The position numbers and the translations under genes are program-made. 8,986 nucleotides of DNA from Bacteroidota bacterium (lineage in GTDB: Bacteria > Bacteroidota > Bacteroidia > J057), in contig CAUJFT010000081.1 of the NCBI GenBank assembly GCA_963169475.1, forward strand, positions 1 to 8,986, given 5' to 3'. Shown here piece after piece: positions 1 through 6,538 of the stretch; position 1 is the stretch's first letter, and each line of letters begins with the position of its first letter. The notes beneath the pieces were generated by a model. It did not search any database and was not told the origin of the DNA. It saw only the letters and a list, made by a program, of their open reading frames with translations.

Positions 1-380
1 GTGTATTCTATGGCTTTATCGCTTCTGGCATCAATATCTAATTCAAACAATATATCTCTTTTCTGAAATTGAAAAGGGATTTCATCTATAATTTCGAGAG
101 TGGTAGCAAAACTATATCGGTTTTCAAGCTCCAAACGGATATTATTATAATCCCCATTGGAAAACCGATTAGCCAGCAGCCGCCGCCCAGCCACTCCTTG
201 TTTACTCCGGTAAAGTACCCATATATCTACAAGCGTCATGGCTCCAAGCAATACCACCCCTACTTTCATCGTAGGGAGCAAAAAGGGAAAAAAAAAGGAT
301 AGTACAAACCCGAACACAAGCCCTCCAGAAAGGTGAAAAAACCTTTTGTGGAGATAAATAGATTTAATAAAATCAATCAT
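1..380 (-). CDS. DUF58 domain protein, N-terminal part (runs off the window)
   Basis: I translated this frame by hand from ATG at 380; it stays open for 126 codons to the window edge, so the C-terminal two thirds or more is missing. The start reads MIDFIKSIYLHKRFF, followed by two close hydrophobic segments at about residues 16-34 and 38-52 separated by a short PTMK turn. Such a membrane hairpin at the N-terminus is usual in DUF58 proteins. After it comes a beta-rich stretch with the pattern RFSNGDYNNIRLELENRYSF and then EIIDEIPFQFQKRD, which matches the first conserved block of the family. The vWA-like domain would lie beyond the window. It begins 26 bases after the MoxR ATPase stop, so the two are probably co-transcribed. 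In MoxR/DUF58 systems the DUF58 protein is the presumed membrane partner of the ATPase; its exact role here is not known. Confidence 0.85.
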   Translation of the reverse strand, partial: MIDFIKSIYLHKRFFHLSGGLVFGFVLSFFFPFLLPTMKVGVVLLGAMTLVDIWVLYRSKQGVAGRRLLANRFSNGDYNNIRLELENRYSFATTLEIIDEIPFQFQKRDILFELDIDARSDKAIEY

Positions 381-406
381 TTTGTGATTGTTTGGGGATT
401 TTTGAA

Positions 407-1384
407 TTATCTGGGAACTTCCACTTTGTCCATGATTCGCTTAATGATATCATCTTCATTAAACCCTTCCATTTCTTTTTCTGGAGTGAGGATAATCCGA
501 TGACGAAGTACAGGTAGTGCCATAAACTTCACATCTTCGGGAGTGATAAAGTCCCGTCCCCTAAGTACGGCGAGAGACTTAGCAGCGTTCATCAGGTAAA
601 TCGTTGCGCGGGGTGATGCACCCAGAAATATATCTCCGCTTTTGCGAGTTTCTTGAATGATGCCCGCTATATAATTGAATAGCTTGGTATCCACATGTAC
701 CGCTTGAACCACTTCGCGATAGCTTTGGATTTGTGCTTTGGTAAGTACGGGTTTGATTTGGGAAAGGTCATTGATACCTTTGCGTTCATGTAAAGAGGCC
801 AACATTTGAATCTCTTCTTGAACGGAAGGATAGGATACTTCTATTTTGAATAAAAAACGGTCTAACTGCGCTTCCGGCAGGCGGTAAGTCCCTTCTTGTT
901 CCACCGGATTTTGGGTAGCAACTACCATAAACGGAGCTTCCATTTTATGGGTTTTTCCATCAAGCGTAACCTGCCTCTCTTCCATTACTTCAAATAAAGC
1001 AGATTGTGTTTTTGCCGGTGCGCGATTTATCTCATCTATTAGAACGATATTAGAAAAAATAGGACCCGCCCTAAACTCAAACTCTGCGGATTTCATATTA
1101 AAGATAGAAGTACCTAATACATCAGAAGGCATTAAGTCTGGCGTAAACTGCACGCGCGAGAAACCTACATCTACGGTACGTGCAAGGATTTTAGCGGCAA
1201 GCGTCTTGGCTACGCCCGGCACCCCCTCTATCAAAACATGACCATCGCTTAGTATCCCTGCAAGTAGCAACTCTATCATTTGGGGCTGCCCTACGAGGAG
1301 TTTTTCAAATTCTTTTTTTACGCTTTCTACTCCAGATAAAATAGACTCTATATTTAATCGCGATTCAAAAGGACTATATTCCAT
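407..1384 (-). CDS. MoxR-family AAA+ ATPase
   Basis: A full-length MoxR-type ATPase of 325 residues, the usual size. The AAA+ signatures are in order: Walker A GVPGVAKT at residues 54-61, Walker B IVLIDEINRAP at 113-123, the family block VVATQNPVEQEGTYRLPEAQ followed by LDRF at 154-177 (sensor 1), and sensor 2 GASPRA at 255-260. The C-terminal lid includes RGRDFITPEDVKFMALPVLRHRI at about 275-297, which is typical of MoxR. Proteins of this family use ATP to remodel or activate partners, often ones carrying vWA or DUF58 domains, and act in the cytoplasm next to the membrane. The gene lies 18 bases after the DUF4350 gene and 26 before the DUF58 gene, so it is in the middle of an operon. The natural client cannot be read from sequence. 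The family call is close to certain. Confidence 0.97.
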   Translation of the reverse strand: MEYSPFESRLNIESILSGVESVKKEFEKLLVGQPQMIELLLAGILSDGHVLIEGVPGVAKTLAAKILARTVDVGFSRVQFTPDLMPSDVLGTSIFNMKSAEFEFRAGPIFSNIVLIDEINRAPAKTQSALFEVMEERQVTLDGKTHKMEAPFMVVATQNPVEQEGTYRLPEAQLDRFLFKIEVSYPSVQEEIQMLASLHERKGINDLSQIKPVLTKAQIQSYREVVQAVHVDTKLFNYIAGIIQETRKSGDIFLGASPRATIYLMNAAKSLAVLRGRDFITPEDVKFMALPVLRHRIILTPEKEMEGFNEDDIIKRIMDKVEVPR

Positions 1385-1402
1385 ACTCTTTGTTTAATAT
1401 TA

Positions 1403-2764
1403 TTATGAATTTAAAGTAATTTTTTCTTGGGACAAGTGCTTTGCCATTGATTTCACAAGCTCCGAGGAAGACTTCAGATAGAAGTCATCTAATAATGCCG
1501 AAAAGCTGATTAAATCATTTTCGGAAAGGGAATGTGAAGATTTGATGGCATCTATCCACTGAACAAGTACCTTTACTGCTTGAAGGCTTACCCCGGTTTT
1601 ACTTGCTACAACTTCGCAAAATGCCTCATCTAAGGTTTGGGTTCTAATGAAATAATGCGCACGAAGATATTCCAAAAAGAAGCGGGTTCTTTTTTCAGCT
1701 ATATTTTTGTGTGCCTGATGTTGAAAATAAAGCCTTCCAATAGTTTCGGTAAATTCTAGCGTACTATTTTTCAAGGGATTAATAACGGGGATAACCCGCT
1801 GTGTTCTTTTCATTTGAACCAAAACATATAACACTACTGTAACAATTAGCAGATACAATGCCCATGATAGGGAAGATTGGGAATAAATATAGCGCATCAT
1901 TTCATTTCTCCCCTCTGCAATTCTTTCCAGATTATCCACTTTGTAATATTCGTCCCAAATAATCGTACCTTTGTTTTCAACATGAGACAGAAGTGTAGCT
2001 ACAAAATCATAATAATTATGCTTAGGGTGTAGCATCATTTGATTGGTAAATACATAAGGGTGAGTACATATATAGTAATATCCCTTCCCATGTTTTATAC
2101 GAATAAATACCGGTTCTTTGTTTGAATTTACGCCCAAAGTATCGCAATTATACTTATTATCATAATAAGTGTAATATCCGCCCATTTTTAATTTTAATTC
2201 GTCTTCTTTCTTTTGCTTTACTAAGTCAAAACAAATAGGCATTAATGTAGGACTATATTTCAAAGGATTTTTGGGCTTCGCTCCCGAAGATAAAAAATAA
2301 TCGGCAGTGATTTTTAGGGAATCATTATAGGCAACGCTCCCAAACGTAGTAGCAACCCCTACTCTCTTTTCTATATTTTCGCTCAAACGGTAAGCTACAA
2401 TAAACGCATTGTTTCCTTTCTCCACAAAATAGGCAAGCTTTTCTTCCTCTAAATCAGAAATCTCAAAAGTTTCATTTATAAAAATATAGGAAAAATGGGA
2501 ATTGCTTACAGACTTGTTCCTTTTATTATAATACTCATCGGAAAATAAAAAATTATATATATCTCTTTTAGTGGAAGTAACAGTAGCTCCGGGAAATAAA
2601 TCATTCAGGTTTTCGTACAAAATATAGCTTCCGTAGGGTCTTCGGGCAGACTTAGAGAATGAGGGTTTCCAATTTATGTTCTCTGACGTGCCTTCTTCGC
2701 CTGCAAATCCTATCAGAAGCAAAATGACCAATAGGACTCCTAAAATAAGGTGTATTTTTTTCAT
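1403..2764 (-). CDS. DUF4350 domain membrane protein
   Basis: A 453-residue protein with an N-terminal hydrophobic segment at residues 4-21 (signal anchor) and a second membrane helix at about 300-317, followed by basic MKRTQR. The region between them, about 30-290, would face the periplasm. It begins RRPYGSYILYENL at 41-53, a pattern typical of DUF4350, and includes FVEKGNNAFIVAY near 113-125 (a gatase-like strand region) and GTIIWDEYY at 266-274. The tail after residue 320 is alpha-helical and probably cytoplasmic, with a conserved-looking ETIGRLYFQHQAHKNIAEKR. The gene sits between the DUF4129 and MoxR genes with gaps of 11 and 18 bases, the usual arrangement in Bacteroidota. Its function is unknown; it may be a membrane partner in the MoxR system. 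The start at ATG 2764 places the signal anchor correctly. Confidence 0.9.
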   Translation of the reverse strand: MKKIHLILGVLLVILLLIGFAGEEGTSENINWKPSFSKSARRPYGSYILYENLNDLFPGATVTSTKRDIYNFLFSDEYYNKRNKSVSNSHFSYIFINETFEISDLEEEKLAYFVEKGNNAFIVAYRLSENIEKRVGVATTFGSVAYNDSLKITADYFLSSGAKPKNPLKYSPTLMPICFDLVKQKKEDELKLKMGGYYTYYDNKYNCDTLGVNSNKEPVFIRIKHGKGYYYICTHPYVFTNQMMLHPKHNYYDFVATLLSHVENKGTIIWDEYYKVDNLERIAEGRNEMMRYIYSQSSLSWALYLLIVTVVLYVLVQMKRTQRVIPVINPLKNSTLEFTETIGRLYFQHQAHKNIAEKRTRFFLEYLRAHYFIRTQTLDEAFCEVVASKTGVSLQAVKVLVQWIDAIKSSHSLSENDLISFSALLDDFYLKSSSELVKSMAKHLSQEKITLNS

Positions 2765-2775
2765 AACTCGAAATT

Positions 2776-3645
2776 CTATGATATTTTTTTGCTTACCTTG
2801 GTACGAAATTCTTTAAAGACACCGGCTGTTTCCTCATAAATTTGCTGATTTACGGGAAAATCTCCATAGAATATATATTCAAAAATATAGGTGAGGTCAG
2901 TAAAGGACTTTCGGAAAGGCGACTGATATAGCTCCATAAGATACTCATGATTCGTTTTATTCGCCTTCCAATTAATCCAATTGTTTTGCGCAAGCGTTTT
3001 TAGTGCCTCCAAATACAGTAAACGGGTCGCTCCCCTATAATCAGCCTGCGTAAGTGCTTTTTGAATGAGGGTATCAAAATCGGTTTCGGTAATATTTGTT
3101 TCGGCTTCTTTAAAATCCACCGCCAGTGGGGAGGCTTCTTTAAGAAATATGGTTCTGATTTTTGTATTAAAAAGCCCCCATATCATCATAATCACCGCAA
3201 AAGTAGCAATTCCATATACCAGAAAATCAAAGGCTTTGTTTCCTATTTTTTGTTTAACCTCGGGGTCTATACGAAATTGCCTATCCAACCAATTGGCGAT
3301 TCTTAGCAGTAAAAGCTGTAGCGCATTAGGGGCTGTGGCTTTGGGAGTTTTCATATATTCAAACCCCTTTTTTTCTCTATATTCACTTAGGCGTACAGAG
3401 TCAAAACTCCTTACCGATACTAAGAGGGGTTGTAGTTCTTCTGTGTCATATCCGTCTTGCAACACGTCCGACACAGTATCTGCATATTGCGAGTACAAAG
3501 GCGTGTCAGGCGAATCCCCTCCTTCATAAGTTCTCTGTGCAACGGCGACAGGTAGCCCGAAACCCACCCAAAGCAAGCACAAGAGAAGCGCAGGGGAAAG
3601 ATAAAAAGTTTTCCTTATATGGCTATAGTTTAAGGTATCTTGCAT
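2776..3645 (-). CDS. DUF4129 domain membrane protein
   Basis: A 289-residue protein. Residues 13-37 form a signal peptide ending in VAVAQ, so cleavage is likely near residue 37. A single membrane helix follows at about 140-158 (LVYGIATFAVIMMIWG). The C-terminal cytoplasmic part carries the DUF4129 pattern: DYRGATRLLYLEALKTLA at 202-219, then WINWKANKTNHEYLMEL at 223-239, and FTDLTYIFEYIFYGDF at 248-263. This domain is found next to MoxR, DUF58 and DUF4350 genes and, in some proteins, fused to transglutaminase domains; its biochemical role is not established. As the first gene of the minus-strand operon it probably carries the promoter. It diverges from the Nudix gene with 58 bases between the start codons. 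The frames seen on the opposite strand inside it (3061-3529) are shadows. Confidence 0.9.
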   Translation of the reverse strand: MQDTLNYSHIRKTFYLSPALLLCLLWVGFGLPVAVAQRTYEGGDSPDTPLYSQYADTVSDVLQDGYDTEELQPLLVSVRSFDSVRLSEYREKKGFEYMKTPKATAPNALQLLLLRIANWLDRQFRIDPEVKQKIGNKAFDFLVYGIATFAVIMMIWGLFNTKIRTIFLKEASPLAVDFKEAETNITETDFDTLIQKALTQADYRGATRLLYLEALKTLAQNNWINWKANKTNHEYLMELYQSPFRKSFTDLTYIFEYIFYGDFPVNQQIYEETAGVFKEFRTKVSKKIS

Positions 3646-3703
3646 AACTTTGTAGAAAAATGACCTAAAAGTAATACTTTCTTCCGTATAAAAAAAAATA
3701 AAT
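3646..3703. promoter_or_regulatory. Divergent promoter region between DUF4129 operon and Nudix gene
   Basis: This 58-base gap must hold the promoters for both directions. On the plus strand TAACTTTG at 3645-3652 is a perfect match to the Bacteroidota -7 box (TAnnTTTG), but I see no TTTG at the right distance upstream; the nearest is TTTA at 3629-3632, only 12 bases away. On the minus strand TACTTTTA (3673 to 3666) matches 7 of 8 positions, with TTTT 19 bases upstream of it (3696 to 3693). Neither promoter is complete by consensus, so the exact boxes are tentative. Divergent transcription itself is clear from gene layout. Confidence 0.4.
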
Positions 3704-4153
3704 ATGAAAAACTTGTCTCAACATTTTAATGTAAGGGTTTACGGAATTTGTATAGAGAACGATAAGTTATTGGTTTCTGACGAATTACATGTCGGGAGAA
3801 GGATTACCAAGTTACCCGGTGGCGGGCTTGAATTTGGGGAGGGGCTTGCAGATTGCCTTATCAGAGAGTTTAAGGAGGAATTAGCGGCAGATATTGTCGT
3901 AAATCATTTGTTCTATATCAATGATTTTGTCCAAATTTCAGCGTTTAATCCCAATAGCCAAGTACTTGCGATTTATTATGAAGTAATGCTACTTAGCAGA
4001 CCTAAGGTAAATTTTTCCGATATTCCCTTTAATTTTAACAGTAATGAAAATGGGACGCTTGCTTTCCGGTGGATACCTCTAACTCTCCTCACAGAGGAAG
4101 TAATGACTTTCCCTATTGATAAAAGAGTAGTTCGCGCGCTTCTGTCAAGATAA
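3704..4153 (+). CDS. Nudix hydrolase
   Basis: A 149-residue single-domain protein, the normal size for a small Nudix enzyme. The Nudix box (GX5EX7REUXEEXGU) is read as G40, E46, then REFKEELAA at 54-62. The acidic residues that bind the metal, E55, E58 and E59, are all present. The last glycine of the box is alanine here (A61), a mild departure from consensus. The fold around it fits: strand VRVYGICIENDKLLVSDE at 10-27, KLPGGGLEFGEG at 36-47, and FRWIPLTLL near 121-129. Nudix enzymes hydrolyse nucleoside diphosphates linked to another group, such as damaged nucleotides, sugar nucleotides or dinucleotide polyphosphates; the substrate cannot be predicted here. It is monocistronic, diverging from the DUF4129 operon and followed by a region of gene remnants. 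Confidence 0.93.
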   Translation: MKNLSQHFNVRVYGICIENDKLLVSDELHVGRRITKLPGGGLEFGEGLADCLIREFKEELAADIVVNHLFYINDFVQISAFNPNSQVLAIYYEVMLLSRPKVNFSDIPFNFNSNENGTLAFRWIPLTLLTEEVMTFPIDKRVVRALLSR

Positions 4154-4176
4154 ATAGACCTAATTTGTATTTAAGT

Positions 4177-4207
4177 AGTTCTTAGTTTTTAATGATGAGT
4201 TCTTAGT
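4177..4207. repeat. Short direct repeat AGTTCTTAGT, two copies
   Basis: The ten-base word AGTTCTTAGT occurs at 4177-4186 and again at 4198-4207, exactly 21 bases apart, about two helical turns. Just downstream the word GCTATTTA also occurs twice, at 4219-4226 and 4230-4237, 11 bases apart. The stretch follows the Nudix stop codon and has no convincing rho-independent terminator: I see only a 4-base stem and no clear T tract. The spacing by helical turns could mean a protein-binding site, but it may be chance in A+T-rich DNA. Confidence 0.35.
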
Positions 4208-4249
4208 CCTCACAAATGGCTATTTATCAGCTATTTAAACAAAATAATA

Positions 4250-4360
4250 TTATAAACTAATTTCAAACGAGTATTTATCATTAATATTGGGGTACTGCGT
4301 GCCAAGCCCTCTGCAATTACGATTAGTGAGCGGGTAGGCTTCTGTAATGATGTCATTGTT
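4250..4360 (-). pseudogene. C-terminal scrap of an unidentified protein
   Basis: On the minus strand a frame without start codon runs from just after a TAA at 4361-4363 to a TAA at 4250-4252. It encodes NNDIITEAYPLTNRNC, then RGLGTQYPNINDKYSFEISL, 36 residues. The base composition is less A+T-rich than its surroundings and the residue mix is protein-like, so I read it as the remaining end of a lost gene rather than random sequence. Its upstream end overlaps, in another frame, the last codons of the type IIG remnant. I do not recognise the parent family. No function is expected today. Confidence 0.4.
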
Positions 4361-4994
4361 TTAGAAATCCATATTCATAAATTTTAGGTGCGATTTTGTT
4401 CGCAAGTATATTTAGGTTTTGTCGCAAGCTGCCGATTAGCGCATTGTATTTTTCGTCTATACTTTTATTGTTCATTCGCCCTTTTTCATTTCTCCCTTGA
4501 AAATATTCTTTCATCTCGTACAAACTTGCATTTACGTTAATGTCTTTCTGTGAGTGATAGTATTTCCAAAGGTCTCGCCCCGTATTAAATACTGCTTGTG
4601 CTTCTTCTGAAAATTGTCTTGGATTGAGATTACCGTCATCTTCTGGGGTTTCGCCTGCAAACAACAAACCCTCGCTTTTGGGTGTCTGCTTTATTTTGCC
4701 TTTTATAAAGTCAGTCATAAAGTGGCTTTCAAATTTGTCCTTGGCATTTACTTCATTTTCGGTGAAGGGTATCCAATGATTTACCCCAAACCTCGATTGA
4801 ATATTATTACTAAAAAGCGTGAAAGCCAAACAGTCGTTTTGAAATTCATTATCCGATTTCCAATTTTCGTTTGGATATAAAAATTGGTCACGGTCGTTTA
4901 GCCAAGTAGCAGGAATAACCTTACGCACAGCGAAAAAGATTGAAGCAATAATTAAATTTTCGGCTGTAATTCTTGTATGCCGTCCGCTTTTTTT
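4353..4994 (-). pseudogene. C-terminal remnant of an Eco57I-type (type IIG) restriction-methylase
   Basis: The open frame covers 213 codons after an in-frame TGA at 4995-4997. If it is translated, a GTG at 4928 would give 191 residues. The sequence resembles what I recall of the C-terminal end of Eco57I-like N6-adenine methylase/nuclease proteins of Bacteroidota. The recognisable pieces are SGRHTRITAENLIIASIFF just upstream of the GTG, then ATWLNDRDQFLYPNENWK, FGVNHWIPFTENEV, AQAVFNTGRDLWKYYHSQ, ASLYEMKEYFQGRN and the ending KIYEYGFLKQ. The methylase motifs (NPPY and the SAM-binding FxGxG) and the nuclease domain lie in the missing N-terminal part of roughly 800 residues or more, so it cannot act as a complete enzyme. 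It suggests that an earlier restriction system held this locus. The remaining doubt is whether the fragment is still expressed; the family call rests on memory of conserved strings, not on a search. Confidence 0.72.
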
Positions 4995-5219
4995 TCAATT
5001 TATTTTTTCTTCGTTGTCAACAAAAATCATTCGTTGATTTTAAAAGTCATTACCAACAGAAGCTATATGACCAACATAGTTTGTAGAAATCTTCTTTGAG
5101 TTAATTTCAAGCCAATCACTTGTGTATTTTGAGCTGTCATAAGATGTAATCCCTTTAAAATTTCCTTTTGTGTCGTAAATGTCAGCGATATGGGCAAGAG
5201 GAAGAAAAAATAAATGTAG
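4995..5219 (-). pseudogene. Remnant of a small, probably secreted protein with an in-frame stop
   Basis: Reading the minus strand in the same frame as the type IIG remnant, codons from about 5219 give LHLFFLPLAHIADIYDTKGN and then FKGITSYDSSKYTSDWLEIN and SKKISTNYVGHIASVGNDF. A TAA at 5040-5042 interrupts it, then the frame resumes as NQRMIFVDNEEKIN and ends at TGA 4995-4997. The first part looks like the hydrophobic core of a signal peptide, and the rest like a small beta-rich exported protein. A single change (TAA from AAA) would restore GNDFKNQRM, so the stop looks like a nonsense mutation. No ATG is in a sensible place; the hydrophobic frame runs on to a stop just before 5340. I do not recognise the family. 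It could also be spacer sequence that is open by chance, but the residue pattern argues against that. Confidence 0.4.
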
Positions 5220-5276
5220 CGTAATAAAATAGGAAAAATACTATTATTAATTGTAAAAACGCCAAAATAAAAAGGA

Positions 5277-5310
5277 AGTGCTTCGCACTCAAAAAATAGG
5301 CGACGAAGCC
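5277..5310. repeat. Two short GC-richer hairpins (REP-like or weak terminator)
   Basis: AGTGC-TTC-GCACT at 5277-5289 is a perfect five-base stem with a three-base loop, and GGC-GACGAA-GCC at 5299-5310 is a three-base stem. They stand out in otherwise A+T-rich DNA. Read on the minus strand the first stem is followed by TCCTTTTTATTTT, so it could act as a weak terminator for leftward transcription, or insulate the restriction cassette from leftward genes. A decayed REP-like element is another reading. Confidence 0.4.
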
Positions 5311-5328
5311 ACCCAAATGATTTTCTTT

Positions 5329-5359
5329 TTTGAGATTAAGTTACAAATGTGTAACTTTG
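5329..5359 (+). promoter_or_regulatory. Bacteroidota-type promoter of the restriction-modification operon
   Basis: TTTG at 5329-5332 (the -33 box) and TAACTTTG at 5352-5359 (the -7 box, consensus TAnnTTTG) are both perfect and are separated by 19 bases, within the range known for the Bacteroidota primary sigma factor. Transcription should begin near 5366, giving a leader of about 25 bases before the methylase ATG at 5391. There is no second good promoter in front of the three downstream genes, which supports one transcript. Confidence 0.75.
5338..5357. promoter_or_regulatory. Inverted repeat, candidate operator overlapping the promoter
   Basis: AAGTTACA at 5338-5345 and its exact reverse complement TGTAACTT at 5350-5357 flank a four-base spacer AATG. 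The right arm covers six bases of the -7 box and the left arm lies in the promoter spacer, so a dimer bound here would block RNA polymerase. Such sites control restriction-modification operons through C proteins or the methylase itself. No C-protein gene with a helix-turn-helix is visible, and the methylase starts directly at motif I without an N-terminal DNA-binding extension, so the binding protein is unknown. Confidence 0.6.
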
Positions 5360-5390
5360 TCAAGTATTCTTAGAAAAGTTTATTATTTAT

Positions 5391-6533
5391 ATGAAACAAA
5401 ACCTTTTAACATATATAAGTCTTTTTAGCGGTGCTGGTATTGGTTGTTATGGCTTTAAACAAGAAAACTTTTATTGCCTTGCATCTGTGGAAATCTTGGA
5501 TAAACGACTACAATTTCAACGTTTTAACGAAAAATGCACCTATCCAAATGGTTACATAAAGGGGGACGTGTGTAAAGAAGAAGTAAAAGACCAAATAAGA
5601 GGCCAAATAGCTTTTTGGAAAAAAGAGTACAAAAAATTAGAACTTGATGTGCTGATTGCAACACCTCCTTGTCAAGGAATGTCGTTAGCTAATCATAAGA
5701 AAAAAGACGAATTAGGGAGAAATTCGCTTGTTACGGAAAGTATAAAATTAACGAAAGAATTAAATCCGAAATTCTTTATTTTTGAAAATGTAAGAGCATT
5801 TTTAACAACAATTTGTACGGATATAGATGGAAATGATAAAAGCATAAAACAAGCAATAGAACTGAATTTGGCAGGAAATTATAATATTTCTTACCAAATT
5901 ATTAATTTTAAAGACTATGGAAGTCCTTCGAGTAGAACAAGAACTTTGGTAATTGGTGTACGAAAAAATATAGGCGAAATTACACCTTTAGACATTTTTC
6001 CCGACTTGAAACCAGAAAAAACACTACGACAAACGATAGGGCATTTACCAAGTTTGGATTGGGGTGAAATTGATGAAAACGATATTTACCATTCGTTTAA
6101 AACCTATAACTCTGAAATGTTAAAGTGGATAAAAGATTTGAAAGAAGGAGAATCTGCGTTTGATAATAAAAATGTAGAGAACTTGCCACAAAGGAAAAAA
6201 GATGGCTTGATAATCTATAACGCTAACAAAAATGGTGATAAATATAAACGTCAATATTGGGATAAAGTAGCTCCTTGTATTCATACAAGAAATGATATTT
6301 TGTCAAGCCAAAACACGATTCACCCTGTTGATAATCGCGTTTTTAGTATTCGAGAAGTTGCCTTGGTTATGTCTATTCCCGAAAAGTTTAAGTTTGCGGA
6401 ATTAGATGTGCAGAAATTAAATGCACTTTCTTTAGCAGAAAAACGGCATTTTTTGAAAAAATCGGAAATGAATATTCGCCATTCTATAGGCGAGGCTGTG
6501 CCAACGATTATTTTTCATCAAATTGCTGCTTAA
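5391..6533 (+). CDS. C5-cytosine DNA methyltransferase
   Basis: A complete 380-residue enzyme that transfers a methyl group from S-adenosylmethionine to carbon 5 of cytosine in its target site. The ordered motifs are all present: motif I SLFSGAGIGCYGF at 10-22, motif IV ATPPCQGMS at 90-98 with catalytic Cys94, motif VI FENV at 131-134, motif VIII YGSPSSRTRTLVIG at 176-189, motif IX around REVALVMSIPEKF at 321-333, and motif X HSIGEAVPTIIFH at 364-376. The target recognition region is the stretch of about 100 residues between VIII and IX. There is no N-terminal regulatory domain. It is the first gene of the cassette and ends 5 bases before the DUF3883-like gene, so it should protect host DNA from the nucleases downstream. 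Its base composition is more A+T-rich than the MoxR operon. Target sequence cannot be read from the protein. Confidence 0.96.
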   Translation: MKQNLLTYISLFSGAGIGCYGFKQENFYCLASVEILDKRLQFQRFNEKCTYPNGYIKGDVCKEEVKDQIRGQIAFWKKEYKKLELDVLIATPPCQGMSLANHKKKDELGRNSLVTESIKLTKELNPKFFIFENVRAFLTTICTDIDGNDKSIKQAIELNLAGNYNISYQIINFKDYGSPSSRTRTLVIGVRKNIGEITPLDIFPDLKPEKTLRQTIGHLPSLDWGEIDENDIYHSFKTYNSEMLKWIKDLKEGESAFDNKNVENLPQRKKDGLIIYNANKNGDKYKRQYWDKVAPCIHTRNDILSSQNTIHPVDNRVFSIREVALVMSIPEKFKFAELDVQKLNALSLAEKRHFLKKSEMNIRHSIGEAVPTIIFHQIAA

Positions 6534-6538
6534 TTATT

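Noticed and set aside
69..302. Plus-strand open frame of 77 codons
   Set aside because: It is antisense to the DUF58 gene start, whose translated sequence fits the family well; the plus frame has low-complexity K/G-rich ends and no family pattern.
3061..3529. Two overlapping plus-strand open frames, up to 154 codons
   Set aside because: Both lie antisense within the DUF4129 gene, which has a signal peptide, membrane helix and domain pattern; the plus frames are Ser/Ile-rich shadows.
4614..4880. Plus-strand open frame of 88 codons
   Set aside because: It is antisense to the type IIG remnant, which has recognisable conserved strings; the plus frame has none.
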